11,358 nt of DNA, from contig CAAGMF010000291.1 of assembly GCA_900770895.1 (NCBI GenBank), forward strand, positions 1-11,358, written 5' to 3'. Source of the stretch: an uncultured Mitsuokella sp. GTDB lineage: Bacteria > Bacillota > Negativicutes > Selenomonadales > Selenomonadaceae. Position 1 is the first letter of the stretch, and each line of letters begins with the position of its first letter. This document shows, piece by piece, positions 1 through 6,590 of this stretch. The notes under the pieces were generated by a model. That model did no database searches. It saw nothing but the letters and a program-made list of their open reading frames with translations, and was not told the DNA's origin. Made by a program: the position numbers and the translations under genes.

Positions 1-15
1 ACGCTCTTCCGATCT
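1..15. other. Sequencing-adapter remnant at the contig end (not genomic)
   Basis: The first 15 bases, ACGCTCTTCCGATCT, are identical to the 3' end of the standard Illumina read-1 adapter (known from memory). Read in the frame of the following SEDS gene they would encode TLFRS directly before TLPFVSYGG. Family members normally have a P-V-T-G-(I/V)-like stretch there, so the bases do not fit the gene. The simplest reading is untrimmed adapter joined to genomic sequence starting at about position 16. Confidence 0.93.
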
Positions 16-138
16 ACCCTGCCATTCGTGAGCTATGGCGGCAGTTCGCTGCTGTCAGGCTTCATCCTGCTCGGCATCCTGATATCGCTGAGCGGCGAAT
101 CACATGCGAATACTACTAAGGAGCCTTTCGATGGCTGA
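16..138 (+). CDS. FtsW/RodA/SpoVE-family (SEDS) peptidoglycan polymerase, C-terminal fragment
   Basis: This is only the last 40 codons of a membrane glycosyltransferase that polymerises lipid II into glycan strands; the rest lies left of the contig end. The reading frame from base 16 gives TLPFVSYGGSSLLSGFILLG, the highly conserved final-helix signature of SEDS proteins, followed by a short hydrophilic tail and a TGA at 136-138. The fragment cannot tell FtsW (division) from RodA (elongation) or SpoVE. It overlaps the start of the downstream class B PBP by 8 bases. SEDS proteins work as a pair with a class B PBP, so the overlap supports a cognate pair made from one transcript. The family call is firm, the subfamily open. 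Confidence 0.9.
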   Translation, partial: TLPFVSYGGSSLLSGFILLGILISLSGESHANTTKEPFDG

Positions 139-1531
139 TTGGAAACTGAGGCGGCAGATCCTGCGGGCAGCGTGTTTCCTGCTCGTCCTGACAGGACTGC
201 TGGCCGTATATATCGTATATCTGACGACCTGGGACGCCGATTCCCTGGCGGAGAATCCGCTCAATGCCCGGACCGCAGCTGCCCGCGCCGATATCTGGCG
301 GGGCTCGATCATAGATGACAAAGGAAATGTGTTGGCCGAAACCGGCAGTGACGGACAGCGCCGCTACCCCTATGGCGAGGTCATGGCACCCGTCACGGGC
401 TACAACGGCGATAAAATCGGCAGCGCCGGCATAGAGGCGCATGCGAACCGGGAGCTCCTGGGCCTGACGGCCGATATGGGGCGCCTCGGACCGCTCTCCC
501 AGCTGCTGCAGGCTGATCGGGGCAATGATGTGCACCTGACCATCGATGCCGATGTCCAGCAGGCTGCCTATAAGGCCCTGCAGGGACGCAAGGGCGCGAT
601 CGTCGTGCTCGATGCCAATACCGGCGGCGTCATCGCCATGGTCAGCCAGCCCTCGTATGATCCGAACAACATCGAATCTGAATGGAAGGCGCTGAGCCAG
701 GCGGAGAGCAGCCCGCTCCTGAACCGGGCCGTGCAGGGACTTTATCCGCCAGGGTCGACGATCAAGCCGCTCATAGCGGATGAAGCATTGTCGACCGGCA
801 CGGTCACTGAGTCCGATACATTTGACTGCACCGGTTCACTCGATGTTGGTGGCGGCCAGACGATCAAGGACAGCAGTGGCGAAGTCCACGGCCGTCTGAA
901 TATCCGCGAGGCGATCGCGGAATCGTGCAACTATACCTTTGGCACGATCGGCATGCGCCTCGGCGATGAAAAGCTCAAGGATGCGTTTCACCGCTTCGGA
1001 TTCGATCGCGAGATCGGCGGCGATGTGCTGATGACGAAGTCGCATCTCCCGGAGTTCGGCAAGCTGGGCCGTGGCGATCAGGCACAGACAGCTATCGGCC
1101 AGTCGTCGCTGCTCGTCACGCCCATGCATATGGCGCTCCTCGCGGCAGCATTCGCCAATGGCGGTACGATCATGAAGCCGTACCTCATCGACAAAGTGGT
1201 GACGCCGGGCGGCATGACCATAGCGACGACGAGCCCGACCGCGTGGCTGACCGCCACGACGCCGGATATGGCAGCCCGCATCGAAAGCTACATGGCCGGC
1301 GTCACGGATCACGGCACTGGCACGGCAGCCAGAGTCGGCGGCATCACGGTCGTCGGCAAGACCGGTACGGCTGAGAATTCGTCCGGCAAAGAACATGCCT
1401 GGTTCATCGGCTCTGCCGAAGTTGGCGGCCGACGGGCAGCATTTGCTATAATAGTAGAAAACGGCGGCAGCGGCGGACGCGTAGCAGCGCCGATCGCTCG
1501 CCGGATCATAGAAGCTCTGAACAAGAAGTAA
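131..1531 (+). CDS. Class B penicillin-binding protein (peptidoglycan transpeptidase), partner of the SEDS protein
   Basis: Membrane-anchored D,D-transpeptidase of 466 residues that cross-links peptidoglycan outside the cytoplasmic membrane. A single hydrophobic segment (about residues 10-31) follows a short basic N-terminus, typical of a bitopic class B PBP. A short dimerisation/pedestal region follows (RG-x-I-x-D-x-x-G-x-x-LA pattern near residues 55-68), then the transpeptidase domain with all three active-site motifs: S-T-I-K with nucleophile Ser209, S-C-N at 265-267, and K-T-G-T at 410-413. There is no glycosyltransferase domain and no PASTA domain. At 466 residues it resembles the short PbpA-type proteins encoded beside rodA/ftsW and pknB-like kinases. 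The ATG at 131 is preferred over the in-frame ATG at 104 because AAGGAG (118-123) lies 7 bases upstream of 131. The start lies inside the end of the SEDS gene, implying translational coupling. Whether it serves division or elongation cannot be decided here. Confidence 0.95.
   Translation: MADWKLRRQILRAACFLLVLTGLLAVYIVYLTTWDADSLAENPLNARTAAARADIWRGSIIDDKGNVLAETGSDGQRRYPYGEVMAPVTGYNGDKIGSAGIEAHANRELLGLTADMGRLGPLSQLLQADRGNDVHLTIDADVQQAAYKALQGRKGAIVVLDANTGGVIAMVSQPSYDPNNIESEWKALSQAESSPLLNRAVQGLYPPGSTIKPLIADEALSTGTVTESDTFDCTGSLDVGGGQTIKDSSGEVHGRLNIREAIAESCNYTFGTIGMRLGDEKLKDAFHRFGFDREIGGDVLMTKSHLPEFGKLGRGDQAQTAIGQSSLLVTPMHMALLAAAFANGGTIMKPYLIDKVVTPGGMTIATTSPTAWLTATTPDMAARIESYMAGVTDHGTGTAARVGGITVVGKTGTAENSSGKEHAWFIGSAEVGGRRAAFAIIVENGGSGGRVAAPIARRIIEALNKK
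1422..1452 (+). promoter_or_regulatory. Candidate sigma-A-type promoter with extended -10, within the 3' end of the PBP gene
   Basis: A perfect extended -10 element, TGCTATAAT (1444-1452), occurs in GC-rich coding sequence, where such a match is unlikely by chance. A weak -35-like TTGGCG lies at 1422-1427 with a long 19-base spacer; extended -10 promoters depend less on the -35. Transcription would begin near 1459, about 140 bases before the kinase ATG at 1597. It would let prkC-rsgA-rpe be expressed independently of the SEDS/PBP pair. This is a prediction from sequence only. Confidence 0.5.
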
Positions 1532-1596
1532 GATGCGAGAGAAAGACCAAATCCGACAGCATCTAACGACACATGGCATATGTCAGGAGGATGAAA

Positions 1597-3345
1597 ATGA
1601 TACAGCGTGTACTTGACCAGCGCTATGAGCTCATCGAGAAAGTGGGCGTGGGCGGAATGGCAGATGTGTACCGGGCCCGGGATCAGCTTCTCGACCGTCC
1701 GGTAGCGGTGAAGATACTGCATGATCAGTTCAAGAGCGATACGGAATTCATCGAGAAATTCCATCATGAGGCCCAGGGCGCGGCGAAGCTGTCGCATCCA
1801 AATATCGTGAACATATACGATGTCGGCGAGAGCCAGGGCGAGCATTACATCGTCATGGAATATGTGCCCGGCAACACGCTGAAGGAGTATATCCGCGAGA
1901 AAGGCCATCTCGAGCCGGCAGAGGCCATGCATATAGCGCGCGAGATTGCATCGGCACTGGCTCATGCGCATGCGAACAATCTCGTCCACTGCGATATAAA
2001 GCCGCATAACATTCTGATGATGCCCGGCGGCGATATCAAGGTGGCCGATTTCGGCATCGCACGGGCGGTCACGGAGTCGACGATGACCTATTCCAGCAAT
2101 GTCGTCGGGTCGGTGCATTACTTCTCGCCCGAGCAGGCCAAGGGCACGCTCATCACGCCGAAATCCGACGTGTATTCGCTCGGCATCGTCATGTACGAGA
2201 TGCTGACGGGCTCGCTGCCATTCACAGGCGAGACTCCGGTCAGCGTGGCCATGAAGCAGCTCCAGGAGGAGCCGAAGCCGTTGCGCCAGCTGAATCCTGA
2301 GATACCGCCCGTCGTCGAAGCACTCGTCATGCGCGCGATGAGCAAGGACCCGGACCAGCGTCCGACCTCGGCAGAGCTCATGCAGGAGATCGGCCAGGCC
2401 GAGCAGCTGATTGGCAGCGCGGGCGGCAGCCGGATGGCTGCGGCTCCCGATCCGTTTGCCACGCAGGTCATGCCGCGTGTCAGTGATGTCGGGACGCCGG
2501 CGGCTGCGTCTGCCCGTGAGGCAGAGCCGGATGAGCCGGAGAACAAGTCCGTGTTCAAATCCAAGAAATTCGTCATCGGCCTGATCATCGTACTGATTGC
2601 AGGCTTCTTCGTCGGCGGCTTCATGGGCTATGGCAAGTTCTGGAGCGGAGCCGAGGTCGTAGTGCCTGATGTCACGGGCAAGCAGATGGCCCTCGCCAAG
2701 CAGATCCTCGAGGACAACAAGCTGCGCGTGAATGTGGCGGAGACGTACGACGCCAGCGTGCCGGCCGGAGTCGTCGTATCTCAGGATCCGGAAGCCGGCT
2801 CGAAAGTCAAAGAGGAACGCACCGTCACTATCTATGTCAGCAAGGGCGGCGAGGAGATCACGATGCCGGACCTCAAGGGGCTGTCGAAAGCCGACGCCCT
2901 GGACAAGCTCAAGAAGATGGGGCTCGAAGTCACCGTCTATGAGAAGGAATCCGATAAGGAAGCCGGTACCGTCATCGAGCAGGATCCGCGGGCTGGCTCG
3001 AAGGTCAGCAAGGGGACCAGCGTCGAACTCATCGTCAGCAAGGGCAAGAAGAGCAAGAAGGCCACCGTGCCCGGCGTCGTGGGGCTGAATCTGAGCGATG
3101 CCAAGGCCACGCTGGCGTCGCAGGGCTTCAAGGTCAATGTCCAGCATAAAGCCGATGCTCAGGCGAAGGACACCGTAATCAGTCAGTCTCCGTCCGCTGG
3201 TGATGAGATGGCCAGCGGCGGCAGCGTCACGCTCATCGTCTCCACAGGGACCGGCAAGAGCGAGAACAAGTCCGATAACAGCAAATCCAGCCCCGATAAC
3301 CAGACGGCTGTTCCCACGAAGGGGAATGGCAGCAAAGGCCAGTGA
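1597..3345 (+). CDS. prkC: PASTA-domain eukaryotic-type Ser/Thr protein kinase (PrkC/StkP/PknB family)
   Basis: Bitopic membrane kinase of 582 residues that senses cell-wall fragments or lipid II outside and phosphorylates cytoplasmic proteins. Kinase domain, about residues 10-275: glycine loop G17-x-G-G-M-A-D-V-Y25, ATP lysine K39 in VAVK, helix-C Glu58, catalytic loop HCDIKPHN (131-138, Asp133), DFG 151-153, a Thr/Ser-rich activation loop, and SPE 177-179. A cytoplasmic linker leads to one membrane helix (about 325-347) and three PASTA repeats (about 353-417, 419-483, 489-551). A Lys/Ser/Asn-rich tail ends the protein. The catalytic loop is HCD instead of the usual HRD, making it a 'non-RD' kinase. 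The ATG at 1597 is chosen because AGGAGG (1585-1590) sits 6 bases upstream; the in-frame ATGs at 1573 and 1591 are poorly placed. The partner PP2C phosphatase, often adjacent in Bacillota, is not in the window. The GAGGG before rsgA begins within this gene's stop codon. Confidence 0.96.
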   Translation: MIQRVLDQRYELIEKVGVGGMADVYRARDQLLDRPVAVKILHDQFKSDTEFIEKFHHEAQGAAKLSHPNIVNIYDVGESQGEHYIVMEYVPGNTLKEYIREKGHLEPAEAMHIAREIASALAHAHANNLVHCDIKPHNILMMPGGDIKVADFGIARAVTESTMTYSSNVVGSVHYFSPEQAKGTLITPKSDVYSLGIVMYEMLTGSLPFTGETPVSVAMKQLQEEPKPLRQLNPEIPPVVEALVMRAMSKDPDQRPTSAELMQEIGQAEQLIGSAGGSRMAAAPDPFATQVMPRVSDVGTPAAASAREAEPDEPENKSVFKSKKFVIGLIIVLIAGFFVGGFMGYGKFWSGAEVVVPDVTGKQMALAKQILEDNKLRVNVAETYDASVPAGVVVSQDPEAGSKVKEERTVTIYVSKGGEEITMPDLKGLSKADALDKLKKMGLEVTVYEKESDKEAGTVIEQDPRAGSKVSKGTSVELIVSKGKKSKKATVPGVVGLNLSDAKATLASQGFKVNVQHKADAQAKDTVISQSPSAGDEMASGGSVTLIVSTGTGKSENKSDNSKSSPDNQTAVPTKGNGSKGQ

Positions 3346-3353
3346 GGGTGCCC

Positions 3354-4277
3354 ATGGATAAGAAGCTGCAGGGCCGCGTCATCAAGGCATATAATTCATT
3401 CTTCTACGTCAGGACAGCCGCGGACAGCGAGCTGCTCGTATGCAAGCTGCGCGGACGCATGAAGCGCTCGCGCATCAGCCTGGCTGTCCTGCCTGGCGAT
3501 ATGGTCGAGGTCGGCCTGCTGCCCGATGGCACCGGCGTCATCGAGCGCACATTGCCGCGGCAGAGCGTGCTCAAGCGGCCGGCCGTGGCGAATGTATCGC
3601 AGCTCGTTCTGACATTCGCTGCCCGCCAGCCGGATATCAGCGACCTGTTGCTGAACAGGTTCCTCGTCCTCGCAGAGTGGTCGCATATCGGGCATATCAT
3701 GATATGCGTGAATAAGATCGATCTGGCGCCGCAGGCTGAGGAGCTGCTGCAGGAATATGCGGAGCTGGGCTATCAGGTGATCTATGTGTCAGCGAGGCAG
3801 GGCACAGGCCTTTCTGAGCTGCATGCCGCCCTCGGGGGCAGGATCACCGTATTCGCCGGTCCCTCTGGCGTCGGGAAATCTTCGCTCATGAATGCCTTGT
3901 TCGGCACGCAGCTGCAGACGGGACGGGTCAGCGAGAAGATCAAGCGGGGCCGGCACACGACGCGCGTTGCGGAGCTCATACCGTATACGTCGCCAGCAGG
4001 GACACCGGGCTATGTCGTCGATACGCCGGGATTCTCCGCGCTGGAGCTCGATGATATCGAGCTCACCGGGCTGGCGGACTACTTTCCCGAGTTCCGGCCC
4101 TACAGCGGGCACTGTCATTTCAGTCCATGCAGCCATATCCATGAGCCGGAATGTGCGATAAAGGCAGCGGTGGATGCCGGAAAAATCTCGCCGCGGCGGT
4201 ATGAAATATATTCTGTGTTGTATAATGAGATAAAGGAAGCGCAGCTCCGGCTGCGGAAAAAGGAGTATAAGAGATAA
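3354..4277 (+). CDS. rsgA: Ribosome small-subunit-dependent GTPase A (RsgA/YjeQ/CpgA)
   Basis: Circularly permuted GTPase of 307 residues that acts late in 30S ribosomal subunit maturation; in Bacillus the homologue CpgA is a PrkC substrate. An N-terminal OB-fold (about 1-70) precedes the GTPase motifs in the permuted order G4-G1-G3: NKID at 120-123, the P-loop GPSGVGKSS at 169-177, and DTPG at 223-226. The C-terminal zinc-binding region has C254-x4-C259-x-H261-x5-C267, matching the family pattern. Length is normal for the family. A GTG at 3342 would add four residues, but the ATG at 3354 has GAGGG (3344-3348) 5 bases upstream, beginning inside the kinase stop codon, so I chose it. Its last base is the first base of the rpe start codon. 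Confidence 0.96.
   Translation: MDKKLQGRVIKAYNSFFYVRTAADSELLVCKLRGRMKRSRISLAVLPGDMVEVGLLPDGTGVIERTLPRQSVLKRPAVANVSQLVLTFAARQPDISDLLLNRFLVLAEWSHIGHIMICVNKIDLAPQAEELLQEYAELGYQVIYVSARQGTGLSELHAALGGRITVFAGPSGVGKSSLMNALFGTQLQTGRVSEKIKRGRHTTRVAELIPYTSPAGTPGYVVDTPGFSALELDDIELTGLADYFPEFRPYSGHCHFSPCSHIHEPECAIKAAVDAGKISPRRYEIYSVLYNEIKEAQLRLRKKEYKR
4215..4226 (+). promoter_or_regulatory. Possible -10 element upstream of rpe (weak candidate)
   Basis: A perfect TATAAT (4221-4226) lies in a locally AT-rich patch near the 3' end of rsgA, about 50 bases before the rpe start. There is no TTGACA-like hexamer at the expected distance and no TG extension, so it could be coding chance. It is listed because the other perfect hexamers I saw are in the PBP gene and at the start of rsgA. 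Confidence 0.2.
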
Positions 4278-4966
4278 TGGCAGAGACAATAGAGCACGAC
4301 CACACGGCAGATCGCCCGATCATCATCGCCCCGTCGATACTGTCAGCTGATTTTGCCCATCTGGCCGATGAGGTTGACAAGGTGCTGGCGGCCGGTGCTG
4401 AGTATGTCCATATCGATGTCATGGACGGCAGCTTCGTGCCGAACATCACGCTGGGCTCGCCAGTGGTGAAATCGCTGCGGAAGGCCGTCAGCAAGGGAAC
4501 GTTCGACGTTCATCTCATGGTCGACCATCCTGAGAATCAGATCGAGGCGTTTGCTGAGGCAGGGGCGGATATCATCACGTTCCATGCGGAGGCAGCGCGC
4601 CATCATCATCGCATCATCCAGCAGATCAAGGCAGCTGGCTGCAAAGCCGGCATCGCCCTGAACCCCGGCACATCGCTCGCTATGATCGAGGAGCTCATCG
4701 AGGATGTCGATATGGTCCTGGTCATGACGGTCAATCCGGGCTTTGGCGGGCAGAAGTTCATCGAGTCCCAGCTCACGAAGATCCACATGCTGTATCATAC
4801 GATAGAGGATCTGGGCATCGATGTCGATATCGAGGTCGACGGCGGCATCAATCCGCAGACGAGCGAGTATGTGCGCCACGCAGGCGCGAATGTCCTCGTA
4901 GCCGGTTCTGCGATATATGGCGCTCCCGATGTGGCCGAGGCCATACGCCAGATCAGGGGCTGCTGA
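4277..4966 (+). CDS. rpe: Ribulose-phosphate 3-epimerase
   Basis: Cytoplasmic TIM-barrel enzyme of 229 residues interconverting ribulose 5-phosphate and xylulose 5-phosphate in the pentose phosphate pathway. The family signatures are present: IAPSILSADF (17-26), the active-site segment H45-I-D47-V-M-D-G with general acid/base Asp47, H79 in DVHLMV, NPGFGGQ with its flexible loop, and D188-G-G-I carrying the second catalytic Asp. The first 14 or so residues before IIIAPS form a polar extension longer than in most homologues; no in-frame ATG, GTG or TTG start with a better Shine-Dalgarno was seen. The ATG overlaps the rsgA stop by one base (TAATG), with AGGAG (4261-4265) 11 bases upstream, slightly far, so re-initiation after rsgA is likely. 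The rsgA-rpe pairing is also found in Bacillus. Confidence 0.97.
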   Translation: MAETIEHDHTADRPIIIAPSILSADFAHLADEVDKVLAAGAEYVHIDVMDGSFVPNITLGSPVVKSLRKAVSKGTFDVHLMVDHPENQIEAFAEAGADIITFHAEAARHHHRIIQQIKAAGCKAGIALNPGTSLAMIEELIEDVDMVLVMTVNPGFGGQKFIESQLTKIHMLYHTIEDLGIDVDIEVDGGINPQTSEYVRHAGANVLVAGSAIYGAPDVAEAIRQIRGC

Positions 4967-5000
4967 GCAGACGGAAATAACGAAAAGGAGCAGATTCGGG

Positions 5001-5699
5001 ATGGAAAAGGAAAAAGCCGTTATATTGCTTTCGGGCGGACTTGACAGCTGCACCTGCATGGCAGTGGCAGCTGATAAAGGATATGAGCTGTATCCGATAT
5101 CGTTCAACTATCATCAGCGCCACAGCATAGAGCTCGAGGGCGCGAAGCAGATCGCTGCCTACTATCATGTACCGCGTCATCTCATCATCGAGACGAACAT
5201 GGATGCCATAGGCGGCTCTGCACTGACCGACAGCCATATCGGCGTGCCGGACGGTGATGTGGACCGGGGCGAGGATAATGTGCCGCCGACCTACGTCCCA
5301 GCCCGCAACATGATATTCCTGTCCTACGCCATGGCTTATGCCGAGGTGGTAGGCGCCGCTCATGTCTATATCGGCGTGAACTCCGTCGATTACTCCGGCT
5401 ATCCGGACTGCCGACCGGAGTTTATCCGCCGCTTCCAGGAGATGGCTGACTATGGCACGACGGCGACGGCGGTCAAAGGGCGCAAGATAAAGATCGAGAC
5501 GCCGCTGCAGGACCTCTCGAAAGCCGGCATCGTGAAGCTCGGCGTGAAGCTCAAGGCACCACTGCAGTTCACCCATAGCTGCTACAAGGGCGGCGAGAAG
5601 GCCTGCGGCGTCTGCGACAGCTGCCAGCTGCGCCTCCATGGCTTTGCAGAGGCCGGAGTAGAGGATCCCATAGAATACGAGACAAGGGAGCTGCGTTGA
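5001..5699 (+). CDS. queC: 7-cyano-7-deazaguanine (preQ0) synthase QueC
   Basis: ATP-dependent enzyme of 232 residues converting 7-carboxy-7-deazaguanine and ammonia to preQ0, the precursor of the queuosine tRNA modification. The N-terminal PP-loop SGGLDS is at 11-16. The central sequence VPARNMIFLSYAMAYAE and the VNSVDYSGYPDCRPEF segment are typical of QueC. A zinc site is formed by C194-x7-C202-x2-C205-x2-C208 near the C-terminus. Length is normal. The frame is open further upstream, but the ATG at 5001 is preceded by AAAGGAG (4984-4990) and begins where homology starts. A 34-base gap separates it from rpe, too short for a preQ1 riboswitch plus leader. The stop overlaps the folE2 start (TGATG), so the two are probably translated together. 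The other queuosine genes (queD, queE, queF) are not in the window. Confidence 0.97.
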   Translation: MEKEKAVILLSGGLDSCTCMAVAADKGYELYPISFNYHQRHSIELEGAKQIAAYYHVPRHLIIETNMDAIGGSALTDSHIGVPDGDVDRGEDNVPPTYVPARNMIFLSYAMAYAEVVGAAHVYIGVNSVDYSGYPDCRPEFIRRFQEMADYGTTATAVKGRKIKIETPLQDLSKAGIVKLGVKLKAPLQFTHSCYKGGEKACGVCDSCQLRLHGFAEAGVEDPIEYETRELR

Positions 5700-6487
5700 T
5701 GCAGGATGTTCAGAACCGTGCGGATGCACGCGGTATAGCCATACAGCATGTCGGGATAAAGGATGTCTACCTGCCGTTCCAGATCAAGACGAAGGCAGGC
5801 GGCTTCCAGCCCGTGCTGGCACGCATATGCTTTACGGTCGATCTGCCGCAGGAGTACAAGGGCACGCATATGAGCCGCTTTCAGGAGATACTCGTCCCGT
5901 GGAGCCAGAAGCCACTCGCGGAGCACGAGCTCGACGAGATGCTCACCGAGGCCCTCGATGTCCTGCAGGCTCAGGCGGCCGAGGTGAAGCTCGAGTTCAA
6001 ATACTTTGTGACGAAGCAGGCCCCGGTCAGCGGCCGCGAGTCGCTGCTGGATGTTGACTGCTCGTTCACGGGGCGCAAGCGCCGTGGCGAGCCGCTGGTG
6101 TTCATACTGGGCCTGGCCGTACCGTTTACATCGCTTTGCCCGTGCTCGAAGGAGATATCGGCCTACGGGGCGCATAACCAGCGCTCGGTATCGCGCGTGC
6201 AGCTGCGCTACAAGCCCGGCTACGAGTGCATATACATTGAGGATCTGGCCGACCTGCTGGCAGAGCAGGGCTCAGCGCAGGTCTATCCGCTGTTGAAGCG
6301 GGAGGACGAGAAGCATGTCACGGAGCAGGCGTATGAGAATCCGAAATTCGTCGAGGATATCCTGCGCGATTCCGTGCTGGCCCTGCGCAGTCTGAAGGGG
6401 CTGGCCTGGTTCTCGCTCGAGTGTGAGAATTACGAATCCATACATAACCACAATGCTTTTGCCAGTCACGAGGAAACGCTGGCCTGA
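5699..6487 (+). CDS. folE2: GTP cyclohydrolase IB (FolE2)
   Basis: Enzyme of 262 residues that converts GTP to 7,8-dihydroneopterin triphosphate, the first committed step shared by folate and queuosine synthesis. The diagnostic FolE2 signature SLCPCSKEIS (145-154) followed by YGAHNQRS (156-163) is present; Cys147 and His159 match the metal-ligand positions I recall for the characterised Neisseria enzyme. The conserved Glu (Glu219 in KFVEDILRD) and the His pair near 249-251 (SIHNHNAFA) are also there. This is a different protein family from classical FolE and can work with metals other than zinc. The ATG at 5699 is chosen over the adjacent TTG at 5696; AAGGGAG lies 8 bases upstream within queC. 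The overlap with queC suggests that in this organism it is committed at least partly to queuosine. A nested inverted repeat spans its stop codon. Confidence 0.96.
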   Translation: MQDVQNRADARGIAIQHVGIKDVYLPFQIKTKAGGFQPVLARICFTVDLPQEYKGTHMSRFQEILVPWSQKPLAEHELDEMLTEALDVLQAQAAEVKLEFKYFVTKQAPVSGRESLLDVDCSFTGRKRRGEPLVFILGLAVPFTSLCPCSKEISAYGAHNQRSVSRVQLRYKPGYECIYIEDLADLLAEQGSAQVYPLLKREDEKHVTEQAYENPKFVEDILRDSVLALRSLKGLAWFSLECENYESIHNHNAFASHEETLA

Positions 6488-6516
6488 ACCGGCCGGCGGG
6501 CAGATGTCGTGACTGG
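6462..6516. repeat. Nested inverted repeats across the folE2 stop codon
   Basis: The outer arms CCAGTCACGA (6462-6471) and TCGTGACTGG (6507-6516) are perfect 10-base reverse complements. Inside them GCTGGCC (6478-6484) and GGCCGGC (6491-6497) can pair with one G-U, closing a 6-base loop TGAACC that begins with the folE2 stop codon. No T-run follows, so it is not a classical intrinsic terminator. It could be an mRNA processing, stability or attenuation structure, or chance. Confidence 0.4.
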
Positions 6517-6590
6517 AGGTCGGCAGGAGCAATAGGAATGAGGAAGCGTGGGTTGTCCGCCTTGGGCTGACGACGGAGTTAGGAGTGGGC
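6488..6590. other. Intergenic region between folE2 and the flippase-like gene
   Basis: At 103 bases this is the largest non-coding gap in the window. It holds the right arms of the nested inverted repeat. It also contains a 10-codon ORF (ATG 6538 to TGA 6570, MRKRGLSALG) that has its own AGGAG (6525-6529) 8 bases upstream. The Shine-Dalgarno AGGAG (6581-6585) of the next gene follows. I see no convincing -35/-10 pair and no T-run terminator. Confidence 0.5.

Noticed and set aside
104..130. Earlier ATG for the PBP gene
   Set aside because: No ribosome binding site at suitable spacing, and the added residues are simply the SEDS gene read in another frame; AAGGAG points to the ATG at 131.
1309..3147. 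612-codon open frame on the minus strand opposite prkC
   Set aside because: It is in exact codon register with the kinase gene, rich in His, Arg and Leu without family features, and explained by the absence of TTA, CTA and TCA codons in prkC.
2641..3245. Tandem DNA repeat in the 3' half of prkC
   Set aside because: The similarity (for example CAGGATCCG followed by GGCTCGAA) reflects the paralogous PASTA domains of the protein, not a recent DNA repeat or mobile element.
3390..3395. TATAAT hexamer near the start of rsgA
   Set aside because: It lies inside the coding sequence just after the rsgA start, has no -35 partner or TG extension, and has no gene start close downstream.
4967..5000. Possible preQ1 riboswitch ahead of queC
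   Set aside because: The gap is 34 bases, mostly taken up by the Shine-Dalgarno region, and no pseudoknot-like arrangement of stem and A-rich tail is visible.
5699..6487. Reading this gene as the preQ0 reductase queF because it follows queC
   Set aside because: It has the CPCSKEIS and GAHNQRS signatures of FolE2 and lacks the QueF catalytic motif.
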